The notes: a model not told the origin generated them from the letters alone. A stretch of DNA of 64,000 bases from DAOPJM01 sp035399665 (GCA_035399665.1 DAOPJM010000005.1:1-64000); one strand, 5' to 3'. Shown: positions 1 to 9,154, counted from the first letter of the stretch. Program-made: numbers and translations.

Positions 1-57
1 GCCGCAGCGACGAAGGATCTTGAAACAATCTTGCGGCGATAAGAGCCGCTCCCCCTG
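1..57 (+). repeat. Dispersed repeat copy, partial
   Basis: The segment carries the core cgaaggatcttgaaa followed by a ttgcgg and ccgctccccc tail. The same elements recur near 17150-17300 on this strand, inverted at 17351-17382, and truncated at 63919-63948. It lacks the tgtcatcctgag head seen in the other copies, which may lie before the window. It is non-coding and of unknown function. Confidence 0.6.
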
Positions 58-104
58 TGTCAAGGGCGGGAAGCCACGATCAACACAGTTCGCCCCCACA
101 TAAG

Positions 105-139
105 AAAACACCTCCCCCATCGTGGAGAGGTGCTTTTTT
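105..139. terminator. Hairpin terminator, probably bidirectional
   Basis: CACCTC (109-114) pairs with GAGGTG (127-132). A run of six T follows on the plus strand, and TTTTC follows on the minus strand. It sits just past the stop codon of the minus-strand ABC exporter and probably ends that transcript as well as any plus-strand transcript entering from the left. Confidence 0.65.
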
Positions 140-170
140 GCTAATCAAGTGATTAAAACCTACTATGGGC

Positions 171-1883
171 CTATTGCGCGACGGTGAACAGCGAATAGAA
201 GTAACCCTTCTTTGCCATGAGCGAATCAAACGTCCCTTGCTCAACGACAACGCCGTTCTTGAGGGCGATTATCCCGTCGTAGCGACGGAGCAGCGCTTCC
301 TCCAAGGCGTGTGTTACGACTATGCGCGTAAGGCTATTGAGCTTGAGTATGGAATCAGACACCTTGAAGGCTGTTTCCGCGTCCAAAGCAGCCGTAGCCT
401 CATCGACCATAAGCACCGGAGTTCCGCGCAGCAGACTTCTGGCTATGGATATGCGCTGCTTTTCGCCGCCAGAAAGCCCGCAGCCGTTCTCACCGCAAAG
501 GCAGCCGTCGCCGCGCTCTTTGACGAGCTGATTCAACCCCGAAAGCGACATGGCGCGCTCAACCTCGGCGTCAACAAAGGAGCTGAACATGGTGACATTA
601 TCCCGAATAGAGCTGTTGAACACAAACACATTCTGCTGAATGATGGAAATGAGGTCATACAGCGATTCGCTGTCGATGGTGTTCAGCTCAATTCCGTCAT
701 AGGTGATTTTTCCGCTGTAACCGCTGTACGCCGCCATGAGCAGGTTCAAGAGTGTGGACTTACCGCTGCCGCTGCCCCCGACCAAGGCGTAGCTCCTGCC
801 CGCTTCGAAGCGCAGGCTGACGTCATGCAGCACCTCATTATTCGCCTCGTACCCAAAATGCACATGTGACAGCTCTATGCCCCGCTCCAAGCGCTTGGGT
901 ATGCTCACGCCTTTCTCGCGCACATTCTCGGAAAGCACGTTGGACAGCTTCTCTATGAGAGCGTGGGACGCCTTTCGGTTGGCCAATATGGAAGGTACTG
1001 TGCGTATGGGTTCAATCACATAGTTCATGAGCTGCACAAAGGCAATCACTATGCCCGCAGTCACGCCCTTGCCCGAAATAGCCAGCGCCGCGCCCACCAG
1101 GAACACACCCATTTGAGCGATGAACCCTGTACACATTCCGATAGACGCAATGACGCGCTGCAGCCTAAAGCGCTTTTGCTTTGCCGTCTCCGCCGCGTCG
1201 TTGCTTGCGCGAAACTGTTTTATGATGGCGACCTCCGCCTTGAAGCTCTTTATGACCGAGAACCCGCACAGGCTGTCCTTAAGAACGCCCATGAAGCTGT
1301 CATTGCGCGCCGAGACCTCCTTCTCCACAGCGGGAAGCCGCTTGCCCGTCAGCAGCGACGCCAACAGAGGAATGAGTGTCAGCCCTATCGCAATAAGCGT
1401 GAGTAAAGGGCTGTAATACAGCATGAGCGCCAACGCGCCCAAGCCCGTTCCGATGTTCATGACAAGCGTGAAGGTGTTGGAGAGGTAGTTGTTCTCTATG
1501 CTGTTCACATCGTTGGACAGCGCGGAGATGTATGTGGAGGTGTTCTCGCCCGAAAAGGCGGAAATGCCCTTCTTCATCAGCGCCGCGAACGCCGCATCCT
1601 TATACTGCTGCACAGCCCGCTTGATAAAACGGGGGAAGAATATGGTTTCCACGGCACATACAAGAGCATATACGCCCGCGATCGCGGCGGTTGTGACGCC
1701 AAGCTGCAATATGCCCAGGGTTATTGCGCCGCCGGCTGTAACGTCGATGAGCTGCTGCATCAGCCATGATATGGCAAGGCTCAGCGCGATAAACATCAGC
1801 GTTGCCGCCATGGTCACGATGAAGTTCACATGGTTGCCGCGATAGAGCTCTTTTGTGAGTTTCCTTGCTCCGCTATTTTTCAT
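171..1883 (-). CDS. ABC exporter, fused membrane and ATPase domains
   Basis: This is a 570-residue half-transporter of the ABC exporter class. About six hydrophobic segments lie in residues 20-300, followed by a nucleotide-binding domain from about residue 335. Walker A (GGSGSGKST), Q-loop region, signature (LSGGEKQR), Walker B (VLMVDEATAALD) and the switch His (VTHALEE) are all intact. It would work as a homodimer or with a partner encoded elsewhere; the cargo cannot be read from sequence. The start follows AAGGAGGAAGCCA and overlaps the end of the upstream XRE regulator by 11 bp, so the two are translationally coupled and probably share control. Peptide, lipid and drug export are all possible. 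Confidence 0.9.
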   Translation of the reverse strand: MKNSGARKLTKELYRGNHVNFIVTMAATLMFIALSLAISWLMQQLIDVTAGGAITLGILQLGVTTAAIAGVYALVCAVETIFFPRFIKRAVQQYKDAAFAALMKKGISAFSGENTSTYISALSNDVNSIENNYLSNTFTLVMNIGTGLGALALMLYYSPLLTLIAIGLTLIPLLASLLTGKRLPAVEKEVSARNDSFMGVLKDSLCGFSVIKSFKAEVAIIKQFRASNDAAETAKQKRFRLQRVIASIGMCTGFIAQMGVFLVGAALAISGKGVTAGIVIAFVQLMNYVIEPIRTVPSILANRKASHALIEKLSNVLSENVREKGVSIPKRLERGIELSHVHFGYEANNEVLHDVSLRFEAGRSYALVGGSGSGKSTLLNLLMAAYSGYSGKITYDGIELNTIDSESLYDLISIIQQNVFVFNSSIRDNVTMFSSFVDAEVERAMSLSGLNQLVKERGDGCLCGENGCGLSGGEKQRISIARSLLRGTPVLMVDEATAALDAETAFKVSDSILKLNSLTRIVVTHALEEALLRRYDGIIALKNGVVVEQGTFDSLMAKKGYFYSLFTVAQ

Positions 1884-2964
1884 TGGCTTCCTCCTTGACC
1901 GTTTCCCAAATCGACCTTAGTCCTTTCGCGTCGCCGTCGTTGTCCGCGACTGCCTTTTCTATTCCCTCCAAAGCAGTTTGCCCAAAGTCGTCGCCCGCGC
2001 TCGCTTGGGATAGCTCGCATATGTAGCGCACACCCTCCGAACCGAATGTAGGGTTCGCGTCGAAGCGTACCGCCTCGCGATACGCCGCCTCAAGATAAGG
2101 CTTGGCGTCGCCCTCCTGTCCGCTCTGCACACAGATCACCGCCAAGGCCGTCAGCAGCATGACGTCAGTTTTGAGCAAATACGAGACTTGCCGCGGCTTT
2201 TGCAGCGCTTCGATGAATGCGCGAGTTGTGCCCAGCAACGAAAGCGCTTCCCCGTAACGCGCTTCGCGGGCGAACACGTTGCAAAACGCAATGCAGGTGG
2301 TTACAACCGAAAGAGCATTGTCCCACAGCGCCTCGGACAGGTACTTGAAAGCTTCCTCATTTCTGCCGTATTGGTTAACAAGTATCATTCCGATATGGAC
2401 ATTGTTGATATATCCGACGTTGTTCCGCTTCAGCTCCTCCAAGCCCCGCTCGGTTTCCCCAAGCAGCAGGTGCAGCTCGGCGATGCTGTTGCGAATCGAC
2501 AGCTCATGAACGCCCTCGTCGGGGTCTTGCCCTACAAGGGTTAACGCCCGTTCAAACAGCTCCAAGGAGCGGCGTTTTGCGTCGTTGTCACCTCGCTCCC
2601 ATCCAAGTCGGAAATACAGCGACGCGCTTCTGTATACTATAAGGAAGCTGTTCGGATACTTTTGCAGCGACCTGTTGGCCAAGGCAAGCCCTTCGTCGTA
2701 GTTCTTGTTCCTGCCGTATTCAAGCAGCTGCTGAGCCGCCGTGCCCATGCTGCCCTGCTCCCACGCATAGCCCAAGAGGACGTCCACGGAGATTTCAAAA
2801 AATCGCGCAAGCTCCACAATCAACAGCAAATCCGGAGCGGAGCTGCCCTGCTCCCACTTGGACACCGCGCCTATGGATACTCCCATGGCTTGGGCAAGCT
2901 GCTCCTGCGTCATGTGCCGCGCCTTTCTAAAAGCGCGTATGTTATCCGCAATCCTAAGATCCAT
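1873..2964 (-). CDS. XRE-family HTH regulator with TPR-like C-terminal domain
   Basis: Residues 6-60 form a Cro/C1-type helix-turn-helix (MTQEQLAQAMGVSIGAVSKWEQ). Residues 75-350 are all-helical with TPR-like periodicity. This layout resembles peptide-responsive RRNPP regulators, but it is also common in regulators with no peptide partner. AAAGGAGG precedes the ATG. Its 3' end overlaps the ABC exporter start by 11 bp, which suggests it controls that transporter. I found no convincing signal-peptide ORF in the 280 bp upstream. The HTH call is firm; the ligand is unknown. Confidence 0.85.
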   Translation of the reverse strand: MDLRIADNIRAFRKARHMTQEQLAQAMGVSIGAVSKWEQGSSAPDLLLIVELARFFEISVDVLLGYAWEQGSMGTAAQQLLEYGRNKNYDEGLALANRSLQKYPNSFLIVYRSASLYFRLGWERGDNDAKRRSLELFERALTLVGQDPDEGVHELSIRNSIAELHLLLGETERGLEELKRNNVGYINNVHIGMILVNQYGRNEEAFKYLSEALWDNALSVVTTCIAFCNVFAREARYGEALSLLGTTRAFIEALQKPRQVSYLLKTDVMLLTALAVICVQSGQEGDAKPYLEAAYREAVRFDANPTFGSEGVRYICELSQASAGDDFGQTALEGIEKAVADNDGDAKGLRSIWETVKEEANEK

Positions 2965-3161
2965 TTTTCAAAGCCTCCTTTGATGTTCATCCACAGTATA
3001 CCTAAAGGGCGTGAGCAAGGGAAGCCGCTATTTGTAGAATTAGTATAATACAATCTAAACCAACGGTTGAATTATGCGCTTAACCGCAAGTTGGTATATG
3101 GGGTGACGTCGGCTAAAGCAAGCCTATTTAGCCATAGGAGGGAAGAAGCGTACAACGAAAA

Positions 3162-3210
3162 GGCCGCAGGAGCGTTCCGCCTCAATATGAGGATATGAAA
3201 GTCTGCGGCC
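3162..3210 (-). terminator. Terminator of the ytfJ-dacF-pseudouridine synthase operon
   Basis: The outer stem GGCCGCAG/CTGCGGCC encloses an inner hairpin (cctca/tgagg). On the minus strand it is followed by TTTTCGTT. It lies just downstream of the pseudouridine synthase stop. The rest of 2965-3244 holds no gene I can support, apart from the ribosome binding site of the XRE gene. Confidence 0.55.
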
Positions 3211-3244
3211 GAATCCGAAGTTTAGTTGACATGAAAAGAGGGAG

Positions 3245-3952
3245 CTATTGCCTGTCCAGCTGTTTTTGCTCCTCGTCCGTGAGGTAACGCCATTGTCCGC
3301 TTCTAAGCTCGCCCAGGGACAGCGGCCCGTAGGCCTCGCGCTTCAGCCTGAGCGTCTTATGCCCGACAGCCTCAAGCATACGCCTAATCTGACGGTTGCG
3401 TCCCTCGTGAATGGTGATGCACAGCGCGGTATCGCCCGTGGAGGTGGGTTTCACTTGGCTCACGGTTGCGGGCGCGGTCATGCCGTCGTCCAACATGACG
3501 CCGTTTGTGAGCTTAGCCGCCTCAGACGCGGTTAGCTTGCCGTCACACACGGCAAAGTAGGTCTTGTTGACCTTGTATCTTGGGTGCATAAGGCGATTAG
3601 CAAGCTCGCCGTCATTGGTCATGAGCAGCAGCCCCTCGGAGTTGAGGTCAAGCCTGCCCACGTTGTAGAGCCGCTCCGGTATGTCCTTGACAAACTCCTG
3701 CACGGTGCGCCTGCCCTCGGGATCGGTGGAGGTACACACCACCCCACGCGGCTTGTAAAGCATGATAACAACCCTGCGTTCGGCTCGTTTTACGGGCTTG
3801 CCGTCCAACAGCACCACGTCGGCGTTCTCGTCAACCGTGCTGCCGACATGAGCGGCCTCGCCGTTTATTGTCACCCTGCCCTCGGCTATTATGGTCTCGC
3901 AGGCCCTGCGCGAAGCAATCCCCGCGTCCGCCAAATACTTTTGAAGTCTCAT
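3245..3952 (-). CDS. RsuA/RluB-family rRNA pseudouridine synthase
   Basis: The chosen start gives 235 residues beginning MRLQKYLADAG, preceded by GGGGGG about five bases upstream; an in-frame start 39 bases earlier has no such site. An S4 RNA-binding domain occupies residues 1-60 (LADAGIASRRACETII). The catalytic domain has the family motif GRLDLNSEGLLLMTNDGEL with the catalytic Asp, then EGRNRQIRRML. The family isomerises a specific uridine in rRNA (RluB acts on 23S U2605; RsuA on 16S U516). The neighbourhood favours RluB, which follows dacF-type genes in many Clostridia, but sequence alone does not settle it. Confidence 0.9.
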   Translation of the reverse strand: MRLQKYLADAGIASRRACETIIAEGRVTINGEAAHVGSTVDENADVVLLDGKPVKRAERRVVIMLYKPRGVVCTSTDPEGRRTVQEFVKDIPERLYNVGRLDLNSEGLLLMTNDGELANRLMHPRYKVNKTYFAVCDGKLTASEAAKLTNGVMLDDGMTAPATVSQVKPTSTGDTALCITIHEGRNRQIRRMLEAVGHKTLRLKREAYGPLSLGELRSGQWRYLTDEEQKQLDRQ

Positions 3953-4009
3953 GCTGTCCCCCCGTTTCCGTTCCGACCCTCGTTGTTTCATAGGTATCGG
4001 CGCTTTGCT

Positions 4010-5119
4010 TTACGCCGTCCAGTTCTCCGCGATCATGCGGCAATAGTATAAGAAGTCAGCTTTAGGCACGCTTTCCGCCGCGACAAGCGCGAAGCTGCCT
4101 ACAACCTGACCGTTTACCACCAAGCTGACGCTGCCCACGGCGTCGCCCGCCTCAACAGGGGCGGTAACGCCGGACGACAGCCTGCATTCAAGCTCGACCC
4201 TGTCCGCCTCGTCCTTGCTTACGGGATAGATTATATCATGTTCCAGCACAACGCACAATTCCTTTTTAATGCCGCCCGCAACGGCAATCATACCGAAGCT
4301 CTGTCCCGCCTCGGCAAGCCGCCCTAAGCCGTAATTCGAGAACCCAAGGCTCAAAAGCTCCTTGGAGGCGTTCCACATATCCGGACAGCGCAGGACTACG
4401 CCGATAAGCAGCATACCGTCCCTCTCGGCGGCAAAGCATAGGCACTTGCCCGAACGGGTGGTATAGCCGGTCTTTATCCCGCAGCCGCCCTCGTACTCCC
4501 ACAGCAGACGGTTTTTGTTTTTGAGGGTATGGCTTTTGCTGCCGCCCTCTGTGACGTGGTACTCGGTCGCGACAATCTCACGGAAGGTTTCGTTCTTCAT
4601 CGCCTCGGCGCATATCTTGGCAAGGTCATGCGCGGTAGTGTAATGCTCGGCGTCGTACAGCCCGTTCGGGGTGATAAAATGCGTGTTTTCACACCCCAAC
4701 GCCCGCGCTTTCTCGTTCATCATTTGCGCAAAGTCAGCCACGCTCCCCGCGATGTGTATGGCTATGGCGACTGCGGCGTCGTTGCCCGAGGTCAGCATCA
4801 GACCGTACAGTAAATCTCTAAGGCTTACAAGCTCGCCGTAATCAAGGTACATGGACGAGCCTTCGGTACCCACTGCTTCATCCGCCACCTCGACAATGTC
4901 GTCCAAGCAGCCCCGCTCTATGGCGATAAGCGCGGTCATAACCTTGGTAGTGCTTGCGGGTTCGAGCCGCTCATTCTCGTTCTCGGCGTACAGCACCCTG
5001 CCGCTTGAGCCTTCTATCAGTATGGCGCCGCCCGCGTCAACCTCGGCGTTCACGGGCGAGGCGAGCGCGACAAGCAACAGCCCCAAGACCGCCGCGGCTA
5101 TGCGCAGTTTAGCTTTCAT
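4010..5119 (-). CDS. dacF: D-alanyl-D-alanine carboxypeptidase, DacF/PBP5 type
   Basis: This is a 369-residue penicillin-binding protein that trims the terminal D-Ala from peptidoglycan stem peptides outside the cell. A signal peptide (residues 1-25, ending near VNA) precedes the peptidase S11 domain. All three active-site motifs are present: STTK (PASTTKVMTA), SGN (MLTSGNDAA) and KTG (GIKTGYTT). The region after about residue 270 matches the PBP5 C-terminal domain. The start overlaps the ytfJ stop by four bases. The position after ytfJ suggests the sporulation-associated DacF/DacB group. The spmA-spmB pair that often follows is absent here. Confidence 0.92.
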   Translation of the reverse strand: MKAKLRIAAAVLGLLLVALASPVNAEVDAGGAILIEGSSGRVLYAENENERLEPASTTKVMTALIAIERGCLDDIVEVADEAVGTEGSSMYLDYGELVSLRDLLYGLMLTSGNDAAVAIAIHIAGSVADFAQMMNEKARALGCENTHFITPNGLYDAEHYTTAHDLAKICAEAMKNETFREIVATEYHVTEGGSKSHTLKNKNRLLWEYEGGCGIKTGYTTRSGKCLCFAAERDGMLLIGVVLRCPDMWNASKELLSLGFSNYGLGRLAEAGQSFGMIAVAGGIKKELCVVLEHDIIYPVSKDEADRVELECRLSSGVTAPVEAGDAVGSVSLVVNGQVVGSFALVAAESVPKADFLYYCRMIAENWTA

Positions 5120-5610
5120 TGCTCTTTAGTCGGCGCGCTTTCGGTCTTGGTTTCTTCGTTTGCCGAACCGCCTTCGGGCTTTTTGTGCTTGCAGCAGCCA
5201 TTGTCCGTGTTCTGCTCCTTGGCAGCCTTGCAAGCCAGCTTTATCTCAGCGACCGCCTGCGGGATAAGCTCGACAAGCCTGTCAAGGGTGCAGTCATACT
5301 CACAGGGCAGCACCGAGGCGCGTCCCTCGTTCATGGAGAGGAATGCTTTAGGCGTGACCGACACGCCCGCAATCGCCGCGCCCGCGAAGGGCAGCTTGCC
5401 GTCGCTGTCCATTGTTGCGCCCGTTTTCTCGTTCTTGCCCCTTGCGGGGCAGTCGGCCGCGCCTGAGAAGAAGCCGAAGCTGACCTTTGACACGGGTATC
5501 ACCACAGCGTCGCCTTCGGTGTATACGGGGTCTCCGACTATCGTGTTGACGTCAACTATCTCCTTGAGCTTGGCCATCGTTGTTTCAATTATAGACTGTA
5601 CGTCCTGCAT
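5116..5610 (-). CDS. ytfJ: GerW/YtfJ-family sporulation protein
   Basis: This 164-residue protein belongs to the YtfJ (GerW) family, known in Bacillus as a spore protein needed for normal germination. The family core is clear: IVGDPVYTEGDAVVIPVSKVS, then SFGFFSGA and a glycine/alanine-rich GAAIAGVSVTPKAFL segment. A charged tail (residues 130-164) contains CCKHKKP and is not part of the usual family. It lies 2 bp after the DUF2953 gene and overlaps dacF by four bases, a typical clostridial order. It implies a spore-forming lineage, though not necessarily sporulation today. Confidence 0.88.
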   Translation of the reverse strand: MQDVQSIIETTMAKLKEIVDVNTIVGDPVYTEGDAVVIPVSKVSFGFFSGAADCPARGKNEKTGATMDSDGKLPFAGAAIAGVSVTPKAFLSMNEGRASVLPCEYDCTLDRLVELIPQAVAEIKLACKAAKEQNTDNGCCKHKKPEGGSANEETKTESAPTKEQ

Positions 5611-5612
5611 GT

Positions 5613-6140
5613 TTACCTCTTTTCTTTGCGGAATGCTCCGCGAATCGCTTTCGCTATAATTTGCCCTGTATGTACATAAACTATTCCATGAGCCTGAATT
5701 TTCAGCGCGTTGTTGTCGAAATCCGGAGCGGGATTAATGACCGCGTTATCGCAAAGGGAGCTTAACGCAATACCCGCAAACAGGTATGCCGCGCCCAACG
5801 CCCACACGCAAAGCGCCGCGTCGCCCTTTATGCCGACGGTGAGCCAAAGCTCTGTGCTTTCAAGCCGCGCCACGGACTCAAGGTCCGTTATCGCAAGCTC
5901 GCTCTTTTTCAAAAGCGGATACGATTTGCCGCTTCTTGTTGATATTATTCGAAAGTACGGCTCTGAAAAAAGGGTAAGCTCATATTTGAGCGTGAGTATG
6001 GTAAGTCCGAATCTTTGCACGCGCAGTATTATATCTCCGCGCCTTAACGTCGTCGCCAAGCTGAACCTCAGGCGATAAGGCAGGGTCAGGACGAGCAGCA
6101 GAAGGAGCAATATCCAAATTATGACAAGCGCGGCAAGCAT
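5613..6140 (-). CDS. DUF2953 membrane-anchored protein
   Basis: The protein has 175 residues: one strongly hydrophobic N-terminal segment (residues 2-20), then a beta-rich soluble part and a second moderately hydrophobic stretch near residues 115-130. The order DUF2953-ytfJ-dacF is characteristic of Clostridia and supports the family call more than sequence alone does. Its function is unknown and presumed sporulation-related. The usual upstream scpA-scpB pair is missing; the divergent M32 peptidase takes that place. No strong ribosome binding site is visible before the ATG. Confidence 0.7.
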   Translation of the reverse strand: MLAALVIIWILLLLLLVLTLPYRLRFSLATTLRRGDIILRVQRFGLTILTLKYELTLFSEPYFRIISTRSGKSYPLLKKSELAITDLESVARLESTELWLTVGIKGDAALCVWALGAAYLFAGIALSSLCDNAVINPAPDFDNNALKIQAHGIVYVHTGQIIAKAIRGAFRKEKR

Positions 6141-6169
6141 GATATATAGTTTTAACGAAAAAAGCCCGC

Positions 6170-6198
6170 TTGATACCGCACCCTCTATGTGCTATCAT
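6170..6198 (+). promoter_or_regulatory. Sigma-A-type promoter of the M32 carboxypeptidase
   Basis: TTGATA (6170-6175) and TATCAT (6193-6198) are separated by 17 bp. The ribosome binding site cgaaggggg and the ATG at 6226 lie downstream, giving a leader of about 20 nt. This placement rules out in-frame starts upstream of 6226. Confidence 0.65.
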
Positions 6199-6225
6199 GG
6201 GGAAAATACTCGAAGGGGGCTTATC

Positions 6226-7731
6226 ATGGAAGACACAGTAAAGAGATTCAAAGAGCATCTTGAAAAGATGCGCGCCATCGATCACGCGTCGGGTGTGCTG
6301 TATTATGATTCCGACACCGTCATGCCCAAGGCGAACGCCGAGGCTTTTGGCAGAACCATGAGCTATCTGTCGGGCGAGAGCTATAAACTGAGAACCGCGC
6401 CGGAGCTTAGGGGCTATATCGACGCCATACTTGCGGCGCCCGATAAGGTGGACTATATCACCCTGCGCGAGGCGCAGGAGCTGCACCGCGAGTTCTCTAA
6501 GCTGGAGCGCATCCCGATAGAGGTATTCACCGAGTACATCGAGCTTTGCGCCAAGGCTCAGCTTGTTTGGATGGAAGCCAAGGTCGATAACGATTACGCG
6601 GCTTTTGAGCCTTATCTTTCAAAGATAGTCGCCATGACGCGCCAAATGGCGGAGTATACCGACCCCGACATGGAAGCCTACAACGCGGTTTTGGACGGAT
6701 ATGAGCGCGGTCTGACCATGGAGGTGTTGGACGAGTTCTTCGCTCTGCTCAGAAACAAGCTTGCGCCCCTGGTGCATGAGGTTATGGAGCGTGGCCGCAA
6801 GCTTGATACCTCCTTCCTAAAGCAGAATTTTTCAATCGATAAGCAGCGCGAGCTTTCCAAGTACCTGATGGAGGTCATGTGCCTGCCTATGGACAGATGT
6901 ACGATAGGCGAGGTGGAGCACCCGTTTACCACCGAGTTCAGCAAGTACGACGTGCGCATCACCACCCATTACCATGAGGATATGATGGCAAGCAATGTGT
7001 TCAGCGTCATACATGAGGGTGGCCACGCCCTGTACGAGGCCAACATCGCGGACGAGCTGACCTATTCGCCCGTTCTCGGCGGCGGCGTTTCCATGAGTAT
7101 TCATGAGTCGCAGTCGCGGTTTTTCGAGAACATCATAGGCCGCAGTCCGGAGTATGTGAATCTCATCTACCCCAAGATAGTCGAGCTGTTCCCCGAGCAG
7201 CTGAAGGGCATAAGCTCAGAGCAGTTTTGGCTTGCAATAAACGAGAGCCGCCCCTCGCTCATTCGCACCGAGGCGGACGAGCTGACCTATACCCTGCATA
7301 TAATGGTGCGCTACGAGCTTGAAAAACGCCTTATCGCGGGGACGCTGTCAACAAAGGACTTGCCCGCGGCATGGGACGAGATGTACAGGGAGTACCTTGG
7401 CATTGAGGTTCCCAACGACAAGGAGGGAGTGCTTCAGGACAGCCATTGGTCAGGCGGCATGATAGGCTATTTCCCCTCATACGCTTTGGGCAGCGCGTAC
7501 AGCGCGCAGTTCCGCCACAGTATGCAAAAGGATATGGACGTTTCCGCGCAGATTGCAAGCGGCGATCTTCATCCGATAGTGGCATGGCTTACGGAGCGCA
7601 TCTATCGCTTCGGCGGTTTAAAGACCCCCAAGGATATTATCCGCGACGCCACGGGCGAGGACTTCGACCCGAATTACTACATCGATTATCTTACGGAGAA
7701 GTACCGCAGGATATACGAGCTTGATAAATAG
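6226..7731 (+). CDS. M32-family metallocarboxypeptidase (Taq type)
   Basis: This is a 501-residue cytosolic zinc carboxypeptidase that removes C-terminal residues from peptides. The HEXXH zinc motif is intact (VIHEGGHALYE), followed by the downstream family signature HESQSRFFENIIGRS supplying the third ligand region. Length matches the family (about 500). An in-frame ATG 105 bases upstream is rejected because it lies ahead of the promoter. It is divergent from the DUF2953-ytfJ-dacF operon and 37 bp before the next gene. Confidence 0.93.
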   Translation: MEDTVKRFKEHLEKMRAIDHASGVLYYDSDTVMPKANAEAFGRTMSYLSGESYKLRTAPELRGYIDAILAAPDKVDYITLREAQELHREFSKLERIPIEVFTEYIELCAKAQLVWMEAKVDNDYAAFEPYLSKIVAMTRQMAEYTDPDMEAYNAVLDGYERGLTMEVLDEFFALLRNKLAPLVHEVMERGRKLDTSFLKQNFSIDKQRELSKYLMEVMCLPMDRCTIGEVEHPFTTEFSKYDVRITTHYHEDMMASNVFSVIHEGGHALYEANIADELTYSPVLGGGVSMSIHESQSRFFENIIGRSPEYVNLIYPKIVELFPEQLKGISSEQFWLAINESRPSLIRTEADELTYTLHIMVRYELEKRLIAGTLSTKDLPAAWDEMYREYLGIEVPNDKEGVLQDSHWSGGMIGYFPSYALGSAYSAQFRHSMQKDMDVSAQIASGDLHPIVAWLTERIYRFGGLKTPKDIIRDATGEDFDPNYYIDYLTEKYRRIYELDK

Positions 7732-7768
7732 CGCCGAGACGCTGTAAGCCGCACAATGAGGTGAAGAT

Positions 7769-8326
7769 ATGAAGCTGATGTTTCTTGTGGGAAATGCCGC
7801 CGTGGGAAAAATGACGGTGGGTCAGGAGCTGATGAAGATAACGGACTTCCGCCTTTTCCACAACCATATGACGATAGAGCCTGTCATAGAGATATTCGGA
7901 CGGTACGACGGAAGGACGATAACCCGCCTTCGCGAGGTCGTATTTGAGGAGTTCGCGTCATCGGATAACTACGGCTTAATCTTCACCTATATGTGGGCGT
8001 TCGATCAGCAGTCCGACTGGGACTATGTGGCGCACGTCAGGGACATTTTCCTTGCGCGAAACCCCGATACGGAGTTCTGCTATGTGGAGCTTACAGCGCC
8101 GCAAAAGCTGCGCCTTGAACGCAACGTAAGCTGGAACAGGCTCAAGAATAAGGCGTCCAAGAACGACGTCGAGCAATCGAACCGCCGCCTCATAAGGGAT
8201 GATTCAAGGTATAGATTGGAGAGCTTAGAGGGCGAGATACCCTTTGAGAATTATGTTAAGATAGATAACTCACAGCTTACGCCCGTTGAGACGGCGGAGC
8301 TTATAAAGGAGCACTTTGGTTTTTAG
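7769..8326 (+). CDS. P-loop ATPase/kinase-like protein
   Basis: This 185-residue protein opens with a Walker A loop (GNAAVGKMTVGQEL) in which Met stands where Ser/Thr usually follows GK, with Thr next. The GK-M-T form is typical of a small family of predicted kinases annotated as AAA-family or shikimate-kinase-like. The centre resembles a nucleoside/gluconate-kinase fold (LRLERNVSWNRL as a possible lid arginine region). The substrate is unknown. GAGGTGAAGAT precedes the ATG. It may share the M32 peptidase transcript. Confidence 0.7.
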   Translation: MKLMFLVGNAAVGKMTVGQELMKITDFRLFHNHMTIEPVIEIFGRYDGRTITRLREVVFEEFASSDNYGLIFTYMWAFDQQSDWDYVAHVRDIFLARNPDTEFCYVELTAPQKLRLERNVSWNRLKNKASKNDVEQSNRRLIRDDSRYRLESLEGEIPFENYVKIDNSQLTPVETAELIKEHFGF

Positions 8327-8389
8327 CAAAGAAGCGGCGACGGCAGATCCAAAGGGGATGTCAAAAGGTTAAGCTCATGCAAGACCGTT

Positions 8390-9154
8390 TCAATTCTCCC
8401 ATTGTCCAAGCTTTGAGCGCATCCAGGCGTATACGTCCATGGAGTACGCCCGATCGAGGTGTTCGGGGCTGAAAACCTCGGCGATTGTGCCGCTTGCCAC
8501 GGTTTTGCCGCGGTCGAGCAGCAGCGCGTGAGTGCCGTAGGCTTTCGCAAGCGACAGGTCGTGAACCACGCTTATGGCGGCGCGTCCCTCGCCCTTGAGC
8601 CATTCGGCGATTAGGTCAAATATCTGCTTTTGATACACCAAATCAAGGTGATTGGTGGGTTCGTCCAATATTAGTATCTTGGGGTCCTGCGCCAAGACCT
8701 GCGCCAAGAAGGTTCGTTGAAGCTCGCCGCCTGAGAGCGTCATGACGGACTGATGCTCAAGCGCCGTAAGTCCCGTCAAGGTCAAGGCCTTTTGTACGCG
8801 CTCCTCATCGTCGCCCTGCTTTTTTGAGAAGATACCCGGTGAATACGCGTAGCGCCCAAGCCTTACTACCTCGCCAACGGTGAAGGAGTAGCCCACAAAA
8901 TGCGACTGCGACAGTACGCCTATGCGCCGCGCAAGCTCATAGGGCTTGCATTGGTTGACGTCGCGCCCAAGATAGCTTATGGCGCCCGTATAGGGAACGC
9001 CCTTTGAGATGGCGTTAACGAGCGTTGACTTGCCCGCACCGTTTGGGCCTATCACCATCAGCCATTGATTTTCGTCAAGGCTGAAGCTCACCCTGTCCAA
9101 TATGGTAAGCTCACCGAAGCTCACGGTGATTTCCCTGCCCTCCATAAGCCTCAT
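8390..9154 (-). CDS. btuD: Cobalamin-type ABC transporter ATPase
   Basis: This is a 254-residue ATPase of the BtuD/FhuC/FecE group. Walker A (GPNGAGKST), signature (LSGGELQR), Walker B (ILILDEPTNHLD) and the switch His (VVHDLSLA) are all intact. It would power uptake through BtuC on the cytoplasmic face. The ATG overlaps the BtuC stop by four bases. Assignment to cobalamin rather than iron-siderophore rests on the riboswitch ahead of the operon, since the protein family itself does not discriminate. Confidence 0.88.
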   Translation of the reverse strand: MRLMEGREITVSFGELTILDRVSFSLDENQWLMVIGPNGAGKSTLVNAISKGVPYTGAISYLGRDVNQCKPYELARRIGVLSQSHFVGYSFTVGEVVRLGRYAYSPGIFSKKQGDDEERVQKALTLTGLTALEHQSVMTLSGGELQRTFLAQVLAQDPKILILDEPTNHLDLVYQKQIFDLIAEWLKGEGRAAISVVHDLSLAKAYGTHALLLDRGKTVASGTIAEVFSPEHLDRAYSMDVYAWMRSKLGQWEN

